This document shows positions 51,622 to 60,040 of a stretch of 64,000 nucleotides of DNA, in pieces. The stretch comes from an uncultured Bacteroidota bacterium. GTDB taxonomy: Bacteria; Bacteroidota; Bacteroidia; B-17B0; Aurantibacillaceae. Within the stretch, counting starts at the first letter, position 1, and each line of letters starts with the position of its first letter. The notes beneath the pieces were generated by a model. It saw only the letters and a list, made by a program, of their open reading frames with translations, did no database searches and had not been told where the DNA came from. The stretch lies in contig CALMVZ010000026.1 in assembly GCA_937873155.1 (NCBI GenBank), forward strand, positions 248,001-312,000. The letters are read 5' to 3'. The position numbers and the translations under genes were made by a program.

Positions 51622-52593
51622 ATTCATCAAGAATAATAAGGCGCCGCTTGCCAATAAGAGGAATAAAAGCGTGTTCGCAATTTTCAACTGTTTTATATTG
51701 TAGAAATAATCACTGAGCAATACACTGATCGGTATAACTGATGCGATCAAGGGAAAATAGGAGTTGTTGTTCTTCGAGAAAAAATTAACGATCGATAATA
51801 ATAATAACCAATACATGAGGCCCAGATTTTTCTGGGTCTTTATTTTTCCACCCAATCCTTTTGTAAAATGTTTTCCTGCACCTAATAGGAGTAAGATCAG
51901 TAAGCCAATGAATAACGGATAAAAATATTCTGACAGCAAAGGTTTTTGGAAATTAGTAAAGAGATTCAAAATATAACCCGGGAAATCTGTAAAAGGAATA
52001 TTGATCAAATAGCCGATACAGAAATACACAAAAACAGGAGCTAACAATCCTAAAATGGTCACAAACCATTCGCGCCAATTGAAAGCTCTTAAAATAAGCA
52101 AGGCAATAAAATAGAACAGAACAAAAAAAGCGTAATTCACATAAAAGAAAGTGGCAATGGAAGTGTATAATGCGCCGTTAAAGATCTTTGAAAGAACGTG
52201 TTCTTCACGGTAAGTATCTGTAACTGAAATAAGCGATAATAAAATAAAAACATTGGCAACCATTGAAGGATGAAGAAGCGAATGGTTAAGCGTAATAGCC
52301 CCGAAAAAAACATACAGGAATGAAGGAATGTAATTCGACTTTTCCACCACTTCCTGCCTGATCGTATACACTGAAATCAGAACTGCTCCAATTCCAAAAC
52401 ATAAAATGTTTATCAACGTAATGGCGAAGGCACCTGTCACATTCTTTTGTAACCGGTAATATAGAATGTTGTCGTAATTAACTGGATGTGAATCTGTTGT
52501 GGAAAATAAGGAAAGTGTGATAAAAACAATAAAAAACAGGATAATTACGGGCAGAGCCGTTGTTAATCCCTTTTTTAAAACACCAATTACCAC
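51607..52593 (-). CDS. DUF6427-like polytopic membrane protein
   Basis: A 328-aa protein with about nine or ten hydrophobic segments spread over its length (for example PVIILFFIVFITLSLF near the N-terminus and YPLFIGLLILLLLGAG). It resembles the DUF6427 family of Bacteroidota, which I recall next to a small DUF6341 protein; a candidate for the latter is divergent from it here. No catalytic motif is evident and its role is unknown. Its 3' end overlaps the AhpD-like gene tail to tail. Confidence 0.65.
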   Translation of the reverse strand: MVIGVLKKGLTTALPVIILFFIVFITLSLFSTTDSHPVNYDNILYYRLQKNVTGAFAITLINILCFGIGAVLISVYTIRQEVVEKSNYIPSFLYVFFGAITLNHSLLHPSMVANVFILLSLISVTDTYREEHVLSKIFNGALYTSIATFFYVNYAFFVLFYFIALLILRAFNWREWFVTILGLLAPVFVYFCIGYLINIPFTDFPGYILNLFTNFQKPLLSEYFYPLFIGLLILLLLGAGKHFTKGLGGKIKTQKNLGLMYWLLLLSIVNFFSKNNNSYFPLIASVIPISVLLSDYFYNIKQLKIANTLLFLLLASGALLFLMNLALI

Positions 52594-52618
52594 AGTTTTT
52601 TAGTTTTCTTATTATTTC

Positions 52619-52626
52619 TATATTTG
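52619..52626 (+). promoter_or_regulatory. -7 promoter box ahead of the small membrane-protein gene
   Basis: TATATTTG matches TAnnTTTG. It lies 114 nt before the ATG at 52741, so unlike most boxes in this window it implies a long 5' leader. Confidence 0.5.
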
Positions 52627-52645
52627 TAGGGTAAACTTACAAAAT

Positions 52646-52740
52646 AAACGCATATGAAATGAGCTTCCGTTAGCTCTTCAATGACAACGGAAAGTTTTTA
52701 GCGAATTCCATATGACAACTAACTAAAAAAACAAACGCAT
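52646..52740 (+). promoter_or_regulatory. Structured leader with mini-ORFs and hairpin plus T run
   Basis: The leader contains ATG AAA TGA (52654-52662) within AAACGCATATGAAA. The same 14 nt recur at the true start (about 52735-52748). Two competing hairpins follow: GAGCT/AGCTC around TCCGTT (52661-52676), and TTCCGTT (52665-52671)/AACGGAA (52686-52692), the second followed by GTTTTTAG. Further mini-ORFs lie at 52681-52701 and 52712-52726. The layout suggests attenuation or a duplicated initiation region, but the stem is short. Confidence 0.35.
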
Positions 52741-52941
52741 ATGAAACTTTTAATGATCACCTGGACAGACGTTTTTGAAGCAACCGGAGATTTTTTTTAC
52801 TGGATCTTTAAATGCATGCGTGCTTTAGGACAAGGTCCAAATATTATTATGGGCGCTTTAATTATCATTGGATTAGCTTATTGGTCGTTCAAGATCATTT
52901 CTCAAAATAAAAAAGCAGCACAGAACGGTACTTACAAATAG
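52741..52941 (+). CDS. Small single-pass membrane protein (DUF6341-like)
   Basis: A 66-aa protein. An amphipathic N-terminal part (TWTDVFEATGDFFYWIFKCMRALG) is followed by one TM helix (NIIMGALIIIGLAYWSFKII) and a short basic tail. The pattern resembles the small DUF6341 proteins of Bacteroidota found with DUF6427. It has its own promoter and structured leader and ends at a bidirectional terminator. Function unknown. Confidence 0.65.
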   Translation: MKLLMITWTDVFEATGDFFYWIFKCMRALGQGPNIIMGALIIIGLAYWSFKIISQNKKAAQNGTYK

Positions 52942-52961
52942 TACATACGTTTTCTGATAAA

Positions 52962-53001
52962 AAAAACCCTGAAGCAGAACAAGTACGCTTCAGGGTTTTT
53001 T
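52962..53001. terminator. Bidirectional terminator between convergent genes
   Basis: The stem AACCCTGAAGC (ending 52975)/GCTTCAGGGTT (from 52987) has an 11-nt loop, with A run on the left and T run on the right. It serves both the small membrane-protein gene (plus) and the BtrH-like operon (minus), whose last stop codon is at 53020. Confidence 0.85.
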
Positions 53002-53019
53002 ATTTAATGCGATTAAAGT

Positions 53020-54042
53020 TTAATATTTCAGATCCAGTTTCAGTAATCTTTTGAATGCTTCTTTCTCGATAGAAGAAATTTGGTTCAGCATATCAGCACA
53101 TTCTTCGTAATATTTTTGTTCATCTAATCTTCCTTTGTAGATGCGTCCCATCTGAACTGCACTCGTTCTCCAAAGATCTCCCGCTTTTGTAAATTCATCG
53201 GAGATGGAAATTAGTTTGTCTTCTTTTAAAATGGCCGCGCCTTGTTCTAAGAACGCTGCATAAATAAAACGGAAACCGCCACCGCCTGTTCCGATCTCTT
53301 CCTGCATCCTAACAATTTGTCCTAAATACAATGCCGCTTTTTTAGCGCCTAATTTTTCCCGCCATTTACGGATATGTTTGGCAGTGAAATTAATTCCTGA
53401 AACACCGGCAATCGGTCCCGGCACATGCAACATATCTCTTGAATTACGTTTAATTCCTTTTACAACCGCTCTGCGAATGGTTTCTTCATTCACACTTTTA
53501 ATATTCTCGGGAAAATAAATATGTCCGTTAGGAGCAAAAGGTCCTTTAGCAAAACGAACTTTCATCATGTCTTCTTCAGAAAGCTTTGTTACTTTTTCCA
53601 TTACCGGATCACTGATGAGGTAATCATTTCCTTCTTTTCCGTACACAATTAAATTGTGTGCATTAAAATGGAAACGGTATTCAGGCGGGAAATACGGTAA
53701 ATTGAAAACACCAACCTGGCAGCCAACCGGCACCCCTTCTTTTATTTTTTGTTCTAAGAATGCTTTAGCTTTTTCTTCGTTACCGAATTTTTTTCTTGTA
53801 ACGCTTAACCCTAATAATTTACTCGCCCTGCTGAAGATCCATCCCGGCATACTGCGGTACGAAACAGCAGGACCGCCATTGATCATTAAGAACGGAATGT
53901 GAATGTAAAATAATCCGGATCCTATGCCGAATACCAATGGTTCGGAAATAAAATCCATGCCGTGATATTTCAGTAAGCTGGTTGCAACGCCGTTCTCACA
54001 GTGTGCAGATTGGTGGTGTTTGAATTCGTTTGGCATTATCAT
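53020..54042 (-). CDS. BtrH N-terminal domain-like protein (possible acyl/aminoacyl transferase)
   Basis: A 340-aa protein. The N-terminal 170 residues match the BtrH_N pattern (papain-like cysteine fold): HCENG with Cys15, the RFHFNAHNLIVYG segment with a His, and LISDPV with an Asp form a plausible triad. In butirosin synthesis, BtrH transfers an acyl chain from an acyl carrier protein to the antibiotic. The C-terminal half is helical. A second ATG is at codon 3. Last gene of a tight four-gene operon with KAS III and a halogenase-like flavoprotein, so an acyl-transfer role in lipid or pigment synthesis is likely but inferred. Confidence 0.82.
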   Translation of the reverse strand: MIMPNEFKHHQSAHCENGVATSLLKYHGMDFISEPLVFGIGSGLFYIHIPFLMINGGPAVSYRSMPGWIFSRASKLLGLSVTRKKFGNEEKAKAFLEQKIKEGVPVGCQVGVFNLPYFPPEYRFHFNAHNLIVYGKEGNDYLISDPVMEKVTKLSEEDMMKVRFAKGPFAPNGHIYFPENIKSVNEETIRRAVVKGIKRNSRDMLHVPGPIAGVSGINFTAKHIRKWREKLGAKKAALYLGQIVRMQEEIGTGGGGFRFIYAAFLEQGAAILKEDKLISISDEFTKAGDLWRTSAVQMGRIYKGRLDEQKYYEECADMLNQISSIEKEAFKRLLKLDLKY

Positions 54043-54053
54043 TTCGTCTGGCT

Positions 54054-54458
54054 CTATACATCGCCCTTAAAGTTCTTTAGTTCATCAACACTAATGCCAA
54101 ATGCTTTAGCGTATATATTTAATTTTTTTTCGCTGAGGTTTTTGAAGACAGATGGTTTCATGTGACGTTTAATAGTAAATCCCCAAAACCCTGTGTACCC
54201 TGAAAGAACAGGAATATCCATTAGTTTTAACTCCATGAAATAAGCTACCGGGCTTTTCTCTCCGTTCTTTACTGCAAGGGCGGCTTCTTTAACGCGTTCA
54301 TTAATGTCATCCCAGGCATTGTCAAGCGCTTCTTTTTTTACATCCCATCCTGTACTAAGGTCAGTAGTATATTTTCCATCAGAATTTTTTACATACATCA
54401 ATTCTCGTGTAACTTTTTCTAATGCAGATTTATCTTGAGGGACTTCTTCCTTTTTCAT
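54054..54458 (-). CDS. Conserved-looking 134-aa protein of unknown function in a pigment-like operon
   Basis: I do not recognise this family. It is a predicted soluble, mostly helical protein rich in Lys/Glu, with a central aromatic/glycine stretch (VLSGYTGFWGFTIKRHMKPSVF, split here as VLSGYTGFWG and FTIKRHMKPS) and a C-terminal helix pair (LSEKKLNIYAKAFGI, VDELKNF). No signal peptide or TM helix. The ATG directly abuts the KAS III stop (TAA-ATG), and BtrH follows after 11 nt. Such coupling suggests it works with these enzymes, perhaps as a carrier, chaperone or cyclase partner. No Ser-containing acyl-carrier motif (DSL) is present. Confidence 0.85.
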   Translation of the reverse strand: MKKEEVPQDKSALEKVTRELMYVKNSDGKYTTDLSTGWDVKKEALDNAWDDINERVKEAALAVKNGEKSPVAYFMELKLMDIPVLSGYTGFWGFTIKRHMKPSVFKNLSEKKLNIYAKAFGISVDELKNFKGDV

Positions 54459-55595
54459 TTAGCAAACAGTCAACAAACAATATGAATAAGTGAAACGGGC
54501 ACTTTCAGGAACCATCAATAAGATCTTTTGCCCTTTTTTCAGTTTACCGGAGTTCATTAATTCTTCCAACATAATAAAAATAGAACCTGAACCAATATTA
54601 CCTACAGAAGAAAGATTCGTGAACCATTTTTCCTGTGGTATCTGTATATTATACTTTACAATTTCTTCGGCAATTTTTTGTCTGAAGAATTCAGAAGATA
54701 AATGCGGTAAGAAATAATCGATAGTTGTGATATCGAATTCTTTTTTCAGTAAAATTTCTTTCAGATACTTTGTTCCGGTAGGAACGATCTCTTTGCCAAG
54801 TAATTTCACATCTTGCTTAAAAGCGAAAATAGATTTACGTAACCACTCTACTGAAGAATATTCTTTCCAGCCCTTGGTTATTCCATCATCTGTTTTATCG
54901 GCGCCTGCATACATGCAAGTTTCTAATTGATTAGCGAAAGATTTTATTTCCAACCATTCAATTTTTAAGGAAACTCCATTTTCACGTGGGTTCTTTTCCA
55001 ATAATAAAGCTCCTGCACCGTCAGATAACATCCAGCGTAAAAAATCTTTTTCAAAAGCAATGATCGGATTTTTATCCATCTCTGCTAAACGCTCGGTTTC
55101 TTTTTCGAAATGTTCTGCGCGCATCAACGAAGATAATTTTTCTGACCCTGTACAAACTGCATTATTCGTGCTTCCTGCAATAATGGAATTGTAACCGTAT
55201 TTCAAAGCCTGCATGCTCGCGCAACAAGCCCCTGCAGTTGAAACCAGTTCAACCGGGCCGCACTTCAATTCCCCATGAACCATAACAGTGTGTGACGGTA
55301 ATAAATTATCAGGCGATGTTGTTCCGCAAGCCAATAATTCGATATCGCTTTGTTTAAAGCCGTTATCAGTCAGCTTTTCGATCGCAAGAGCGGTCATCTT
55401 TGCATTGGAGTGTGTTGATTTCCCGGTTTTATCAATTGAATAGTAACGTGTTTTTATTCCGTTACTGCGTAAGGTCAAACTTTTTCCTTTTGAAGGTAAT
55501 CCGTCGATCATTCCTAAGTAGGATTCCATTTCATCATTGGAGATGGGATTGTTCGGTAAGAACTTCGCGGCTTTTGTTATGTATACTGAAGACAT
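54459..55595 (-). CDS. Beta-ketoacyl-ACP synthase III family protein (DarB-like?)
   Basis: Thiolase-fold condensing enzyme, 378 aa. The catalytic Cys is in STAGACCASMQAL (about residue 120), the His in YFLPHLSSEF (about 300), and the Asn in SSVGNIGSGS near 340, giving the Cys-His-Asn triad of KAS III. The WMLSDGAGALLLEK segment is typical. The protein is longer than housekeeping FabH (~320 aa), as in DarB-type enzymes that make dialkylresorcinols. It starts 16 nt after the flavoprotein gene and abuts the 134-aa gene. A DarA partner is not in the window. Confidence 0.9.
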   Translation of the reverse strand: MSSVYITKAAKFLPNNPISNDEMESYLGMIDGLPSKGKSLTLRSNGIKTRYYSIDKTGKSTHSNAKMTALAIEKLTDNGFKQSDIELLACGTTSPDNLLPSHTVMVHGELKCGPVELVSTAGACCASMQALKYGYNSIIAGSTNNAVCTGSEKLSSLMRAEHFEKETERLAEMDKNPIIAFEKDFLRWMLSDGAGALLLEKNPRENGVSLKIEWLEIKSFANQLETCMYAGADKTDDGITKGWKEYSSVEWLRKSIFAFKQDVKLLGKEIVPTGTKYLKEILLKKEFDITTIDYFLPHLSSEFFRQKIAEEIVKYNIQIPQEKWFTNLSSVGNIGSGSIFIMLEELMNSGKLKKGQKILLMVPESARFTYSYCLLTVC

Positions 55596-55611
55596 ATTTT
55601 AAAGTACAAAA

Positions 55612-57327
55612 TTAAACTGTTGCTTGTTGTTTTTTATGCGGATGCATCCCTTTGGGATAGAACCACATTGTGCTGATGTCTTTTATTATAGCATCATCCA
55701 CGCCTATCGCATCGGCACTTGTTGTATCGGTTGAATTATCACTTAAATTAATGGTGTAAGGATTTACCTTCATGTCAGAAGGTGTTCCTTTTACATGGGA
55801 ACTTACATGCCTGAAGATCTCAGCTGCTGCTTTTTCAAGTATTGTTAAATTCTCAGAAATTTTTGCAACTAATTTTTCAGGACTTCCTTGTTGTATATCT
55901 ATTCCTTGCTGAAATTTTCTTAAGAATTCAAGATCAAAAGGATCAATGTACCTGTCAGAGAAAATTTCGGTATCGTAAGGTTTCCACTGAACGAAGAAAT
56001 TCTGCATCTGAACATGAAGTTTTGTAAATTTTCTTCCTAAACCTTTTTCAGACGCAAACAGTTCTTTCAATAATTTCAGGTCTGTGAATGCATTATTTGT
56101 GAATAACAAAGCGAGCACCGACCAATACACAGCCCAATCCCAGAAAATTTTCACTACCATTATTTGTGTTGATCCCATTAATTGGTATTTGTGTTGGTAG
56201 ATATGCGTCCAGCTTTCGAATAATGATAAATGTGTTTGTTCGTAAACCTTCGCTCTCACAGCGATATCTTCCCCGGCCAGATCGCGCAAGATAAGATCCG
56301 ATAACCAGGTATTGTTCATCGAAATGAAGTCTGTGCCGGGAGAGTAGAAAGGATCTAAGAAAGGTCCTGATTCTCCTGTTGTGCCCCAGCGTTCAGTTGC
56401 ATCATATACTCGTTGTGTGTTGTGTCCGTAATGTTTAAGAATTAAAAAATCAAGTAAGCCGCCATCTTCTCCGAAAGGTTTTACTTTTTCGTAACAAAGC
56501 GGTTCGTGTTTTTTCAGCCACTCCAATGCTTTCGGGTATTGATTGATGGTATCGAACGGATGTAGTTTTTGATCAGCTACAATTCCTAAACTTGTATTCT
56601 TGGAACCTAATGGAATAACCCAGAACCAATAACCTGCATCCATGAAATGGACAGTACTTAAGTAACGTAATTTTGGTTTTAATTTCGTTTTCCATTCTTT
56701 GTTGTCGCTCCAATCATCAATATCAACAACACCTTTCACGCGCCACCACACCGCATTTACATCATGGTCCCAATCCTTTTTAAAACCGAATTTATGTTTC
56801 AGGACATTGCCACGGCCTGAAGCGTCTGCTGCCCATTTACCATTTGCTTTGTGTTCTGTTTTATTCGCAACATAAATTACTTCATTCTCGCCGTTCAGGA
56901 AAGTAATATCTTTTACGCGGGCGCCTAAAACAACATCACAACCTGATTCAATTGAGCGGCGCATTAATTCATTTTCCAGGGTACCACGATCTAATTGATG
57001 GCTTGGCACCGGTAATTTTTCACGCGGGCCTAATTCAACACGGGATGAAATATTTTCTTTGGTATTATTTTTAAAGAAGAAGCGGAGGCCATGTTTTGGT
57101 AATTCGTGTTCTTCTAAATAGCCTTTTAAATTTAAAACTTCACGTAAGTAATGGCTTCCTAACTCAACAGTTGATTCTCCAACTTTATGGGCAGCTGTAG
57201 CAGCCTTTGCTTCCCTTTTTTCTAAAACTAAAATTGAGATATCCGGCTTGTGTTTTTTAAGCTGAAGAGACAGGGTTAGCCCGGCAAGGCCTCCTCCTAA
57301 AATGATCACATCATATTTCTTTTGCAT
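55612..57327 (-). CDS. FAD-dependent oxidoreductase of the tryptophan-halogenase-like superfamily
   Basis: A 571-aa flavoprotein. The N-terminal FAD motif is GGGLAGLTLSLQL, followed by KVGESTVELG (about 47-56), where halogenases have a GE(A/S)T-type segment. The flavin-binding DASGRG is near 170 and LDPFYSPGTDF near 335. It also contains WFWVIP (234-239), a match to the WxWxIP signature of flavin-dependent halogenases. Halogenation is therefore possible, but many relatives with this fold are hydroxylases or dehydrogenases. First gene of the operon with KAS III and BtrH. Flexirubin-type pigments of some Bacteroidota are chlorinated, which would fit. Confidence 0.88.
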   Translation of the reverse strand: MQKKYDVIILGGGLAGLTLSLQLKKHKPDISILVLEKREAKAATAAHKVGESTVELGSHYLREVLNLKGYLEEHELPKHGLRFFFKNNTKENISSRVELGPREKLPVPSHQLDRGTLENELMRRSIESGCDVVLGARVKDITFLNGENEVIYVANKTEHKANGKWAADASGRGNVLKHKFGFKKDWDHDVNAVWWRVKGVVDIDDWSDNKEWKTKLKPKLRYLSTVHFMDAGYWFWVIPLGSKNTSLGIVADQKLHPFDTINQYPKALEWLKKHEPLCYEKVKPFGEDGGLLDFLILKHYGHNTQRVYDATERWGTTGESGPFLDPFYSPGTDFISMNNTWLSDLILRDLAGEDIAVRAKVYEQTHLSLFESWTHIYQHKYQLMGSTQIMVVKIFWDWAVYWSVLALLFTNNAFTDLKLLKELFASEKGLGRKFTKLHVQMQNFFVQWKPYDTEIFSDRYIDPFDLEFLRKFQQGIDIQQGSPEKLVAKISENLTILEKAAAEIFRHVSSHVKGTPSDMKVNPYTINLSDNSTDTTSADAIGVDDAIIKDISTMWFYPKGMHPHKKQQATV

Positions 57328-57714
57328 AGAGCCGGGATGAAAAATATTGAAGGATTAAAAGTAGTAAATAATAAGCGAAAAACCCCCGAAAATTGAGAGT
57401 TTTAGTGGTACCGGGCGGTGAACCGCTAACAAATATAACGAACATATAAGGCTAATCCTCAACTTTATTAACGTTTCAGAACAAGAGACATAATTAATTG
57501 ACAATAAAACCTACCTAAAAACAATGAGCCTAAATAGTTAAATTGATAGAACTTTCTCTGATTTGGAAGCAGGTTAATAGTTTTTAATATGTTCGGTAAA
57601 TGAACTAAAAAAAACCAGAGAGTTGCACAGCCGCCTTAAACCTGACCTAATATGGAAGATATAAAGCTGGCGGCTGAAAATGTTTCTAAATTTATTGAGT
57701 TTTTTTAAAGTTGT
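57328..57714. other. 387-nt intergenic region upstream of the pigment-like operon
   Basis: No gene is seen. On the minus strand a weak box TATTTTTC lies about 10-20 nt before the flavoprotein ATG. A 12-nt hairpin-like GCGGT/ACCGC is near 57415-57427. A longer inverted repeat CAGCCGCC (57628-57635)/GGCGGCTG (57669-57676) with a 33-nt loop lies 40-90 nt after the esterase stop; a T run follows it at a distance on the minus strand, so it may help termination. Confidence 0.4.
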
Positions 57715-58530
57715 TCATTCTAAGTCATTTACGAACTTTAATGCATTATATAAAGCAATATGATAAATTGTTTCATGTTTCATATCACCATAATACTTGA
57801 ATCCCGTTTTCAGCTTTGCTTTGTCTATAGCTTGCAATTTTTTAAATAATGCTTTTGCATCCCTTACCATCACATCTCCTTCTTTACCTACAGAAATATG
57901 AATGTTAAGTTTTGATAGGTTGGAAAAATCGGGTTTAAATTTTAGAAGTGATTCGTTATCCCACCACAAGCTAGGGCTTACAATAAGGTAGTTATTAAAC
58001 AAATGAGGCTTTTTGAAAAGTATTTCGGTAACTAACAAACCGCCAAGAGACTGGCCGATGATTGTTTTATTTGTTGTGGTTTTAAAGTTTGCAATAACGA
58101 AGGGCTGTAATTCGTTTTCGATAAAGGAAATGAATTTTTCGGATGACCCGGTAGTAGGGAAATCTTGTTTGTCTTTTGCAACTGTTGTTGGGTAAGTGAA
58201 ATCACGTCTTCTATCAATGTTAGCAATACCGATAACAATACCAGGTTTTGCTTGATTAATCCAAGGGAAGCTTAAATATTGTATTAAACCAGCAACATGA
58301 ATAAAGTCTTCATCTTTACTGCCATCGAGTAAATAGGTAACAGGATATTTAATTGTGTCTTTTGGATCATAACCTGCGGGTAGGTACACATTGATTATTC
58401 GCTTTTCATTGAGAACTTTTGAATGGATAGTGTCGATAACGCCAATTAAAAAACCGGCTTTAGTAGTTTGTGCATACGAATGCATTTGAGACGCAAAGGA
58501 TAAAATTATAAGGGTGACTAATTTTTTCAT
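57715..58530 (-). CDS. Exported esterase (Esterase D/Fes-like, PF00756-type)
   Basis: Alpha/beta hydrolase of 271 aa with a signal peptide (KKLVTLIILSFASQMHSYAQ). An N-terminal strand region reads NVYLPAGYDPKDTIKYPVTYLLDGS. The nucleophile elbow GQSLGGLLV (Ser about residue 160) and a C-terminal His in GDMKHETIYH complete the visible part of the triad. Relatives hydrolyse siderophore, feruloyl or other esters; the substrate here is not evident. Read from the same strand as its neighbours, 31 nt after the APC permease gene stop. Confidence 0.87.
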   Translation of the reverse strand: MKKLVTLIILSFASQMHSYAQTTKAGFLIGVIDTIHSKVLNEKRIINVYLPAGYDPKDTIKYPVTYLLDGSKDEDFIHVAGLIQYLSFPWINQAKPGIVIGIANIDRRRDFTYPTTVAKDKQDFPTTGSSEKFISFIENELQPFVIANFKTTTNKTIIGQSLGGLLVTEILFKKPHLFNNYLIVSPSLWWDNESLLKFKPDFSNLSKLNIHISVGKEGDVMVRDAKALFKKLQAIDKAKLKTGFKYYGDMKHETIYHIALYNALKFVNDLE

Positions 58531-58561
58531 TTTCTGTTTCTATAAAGGATACATGCTTGAA

Positions 58562-60031
58562 TTAATTGTTGTTTAATTTACTGTTCTTTTTACTGTAGAA
58601 GAAATAAATTAATAAGCCAAGGATCAACCAAACACCTAATCTGAGCCAGTTAGCCCAACCAAGACCATAAATCATTGCCAGGCACACTAAAATGCCTGCA
58701 ATTGGAACATAAGGTACAAATGGCGTTTTGAATTCTCGTTTTAAATCAGGTTCTTTTTTGCGAAGTACAATTACTGAAATGCTTACAAGGATGAAGGCGA
58801 ATAATGTTCCTATGCTAGTCATATCGCCAACTACGTTACCCGGAACGAAAGCAGCAAATAGACCTACGATTACAAGGATAGCTAAGTTTGCTTTGTAGGG
58901 TGTTTTGAATTTGGGATGTAAATCGCCAAATATTTTTGGTAATAAACCATCTTTACCCATTATGTAAAACACCCGGGATTGACCTAATAACAAAGCAAGG
59001 ATTACAGATGAGAAACCCGCAAGGATAGCAACTGTAACGAACTGAGCTAACCAATTGTAACCATGCATGTATTTACTGATTGCAAAAGCAACTGACGCTT
59101 CTTTACCGCCTGTACGAAAATCTTCAACTGTTGCTACACCTGATAAAACATGACCGAATAATACATAGAGAATAGTACAGAAAGCTAAAGTACCAAGGAT
59201 GCCGATAGGCATTGTTCTTTTAGGATTAATTGTTTCTTGTGCGGCTGTGCTAACTGCATCGAAACCAATGAAAGCAAAAAAGACTGTACCTGCTGCGGCT
59301 AATATACCTGTGATGCCACCAAAGCTATGTGAGATCCCATGCTCATCTGTATAAGTTGAAGCAGCAGGAATGTAAGGTATATGATTTGAGGGATTGATAA
59401 AGCCCCAGCCAATAGCAATAATAAAAATGACAATACTAACTTTAATAATAACAATGATGCCATTGACAAAAGTAGATTCCTGTGTTCCTTTAATCAGCAA
59501 TAGTGTAATTACTGCAACGATAAACAATGCCGGCAAATTAATGATACCATGTTCGCCGGTAGTTGAAATTTGAAAAGGTGAATGCGATAAGGCATAAGGT
59601 ATTGGATTTGTGTGAAGCACATTTACAAGCATGCTATTTAAATATTCGCTCCAACTAACTGCAACTGTGGCAGCACCTACAGCATACTCTAAAATAAGAT
59701 CCCAGCCAATAATCCATGCTAACAATTCGCCCATTGTAGCATAGGTATAAGTGTATGCACTACCTGAAATAGGGAGGGAGGAAGCCAGTTCGGCATAACA
59801 AAAACCACATAAAGCGCATCCTAAAGCTGCAATTAAAAAACCAATTGTAACGGAAGAGCCGGCATTGTTTGCAATGGCGGTCCCTGTACTGACGAATAAT
59901 CCGGAACCTATAACTGCACCAATGCCTAGGGCAATGAGTGTCCAAACGCCGATTGTTCTTTTTAATCCTTTTCCCGATTCTTTAGTCTCTTCGAGAATTA
60001 AGGCTAATGGTTTTCTTTTCCAGATAGACAT
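58562..60031 (-). CDS. APC-family amino acid permease
   Basis: A 489-aa inner-membrane transporter with about 12 to 14 TM helices. The N-terminal GVWTLIALGIGAVIGSGLFVSTG carries the unwound-helix GAVIGSG motif of APC transporters. The central FFAFIGFDAVSTAAQETINPKRTMPIGI motif is characteristic of cationic amino acid transporter-like members. Substrate probably an amino acid, most likely cationic, by similarity of these motifs to the CAT branch. It lies 9 nt downstream of the thioesterase gene stop. Confidence 0.92.
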   Translation of the reverse strand: MSIWKRKPLALILEETKESGKGLKRTIGVWTLIALGIGAVIGSGLFVSTGTAIANNAGSSVTIGFLIAALGCALCGFCYAELASSLPISGSAYTYTYATMGELLAWIIGWDLILEYAVGAATVAVSWSEYLNSMLVNVLHTNPIPYALSHSPFQISTTGEHGIINLPALFIVAVITLLLIKGTQESTFVNGIIVIIKVSIVIFIIAIGWGFINPSNHIPYIPAASTYTDEHGISHSFGGITGILAAAGTVFFAFIGFDAVSTAAQETINPKRTMPIGILGTLAFCTILYVLFGHVLSGVATVEDFRTGGKEASVAFAISKYMHGYNWLAQFVTVAILAGFSSVILALLLGQSRVFYIMGKDGLLPKIFGDLHPKFKTPYKANLAILVIVGLFAAFVPGNVVGDMTSIGTLFAFILVSISVIVLRKKEPDLKREFKTPFVPYVPIAGILVCLAMIYGLGWANWLRLGVWLILGLLIYFFYSKKNSKLNNN

Positions 60032-60040
60032 AATTAGATT

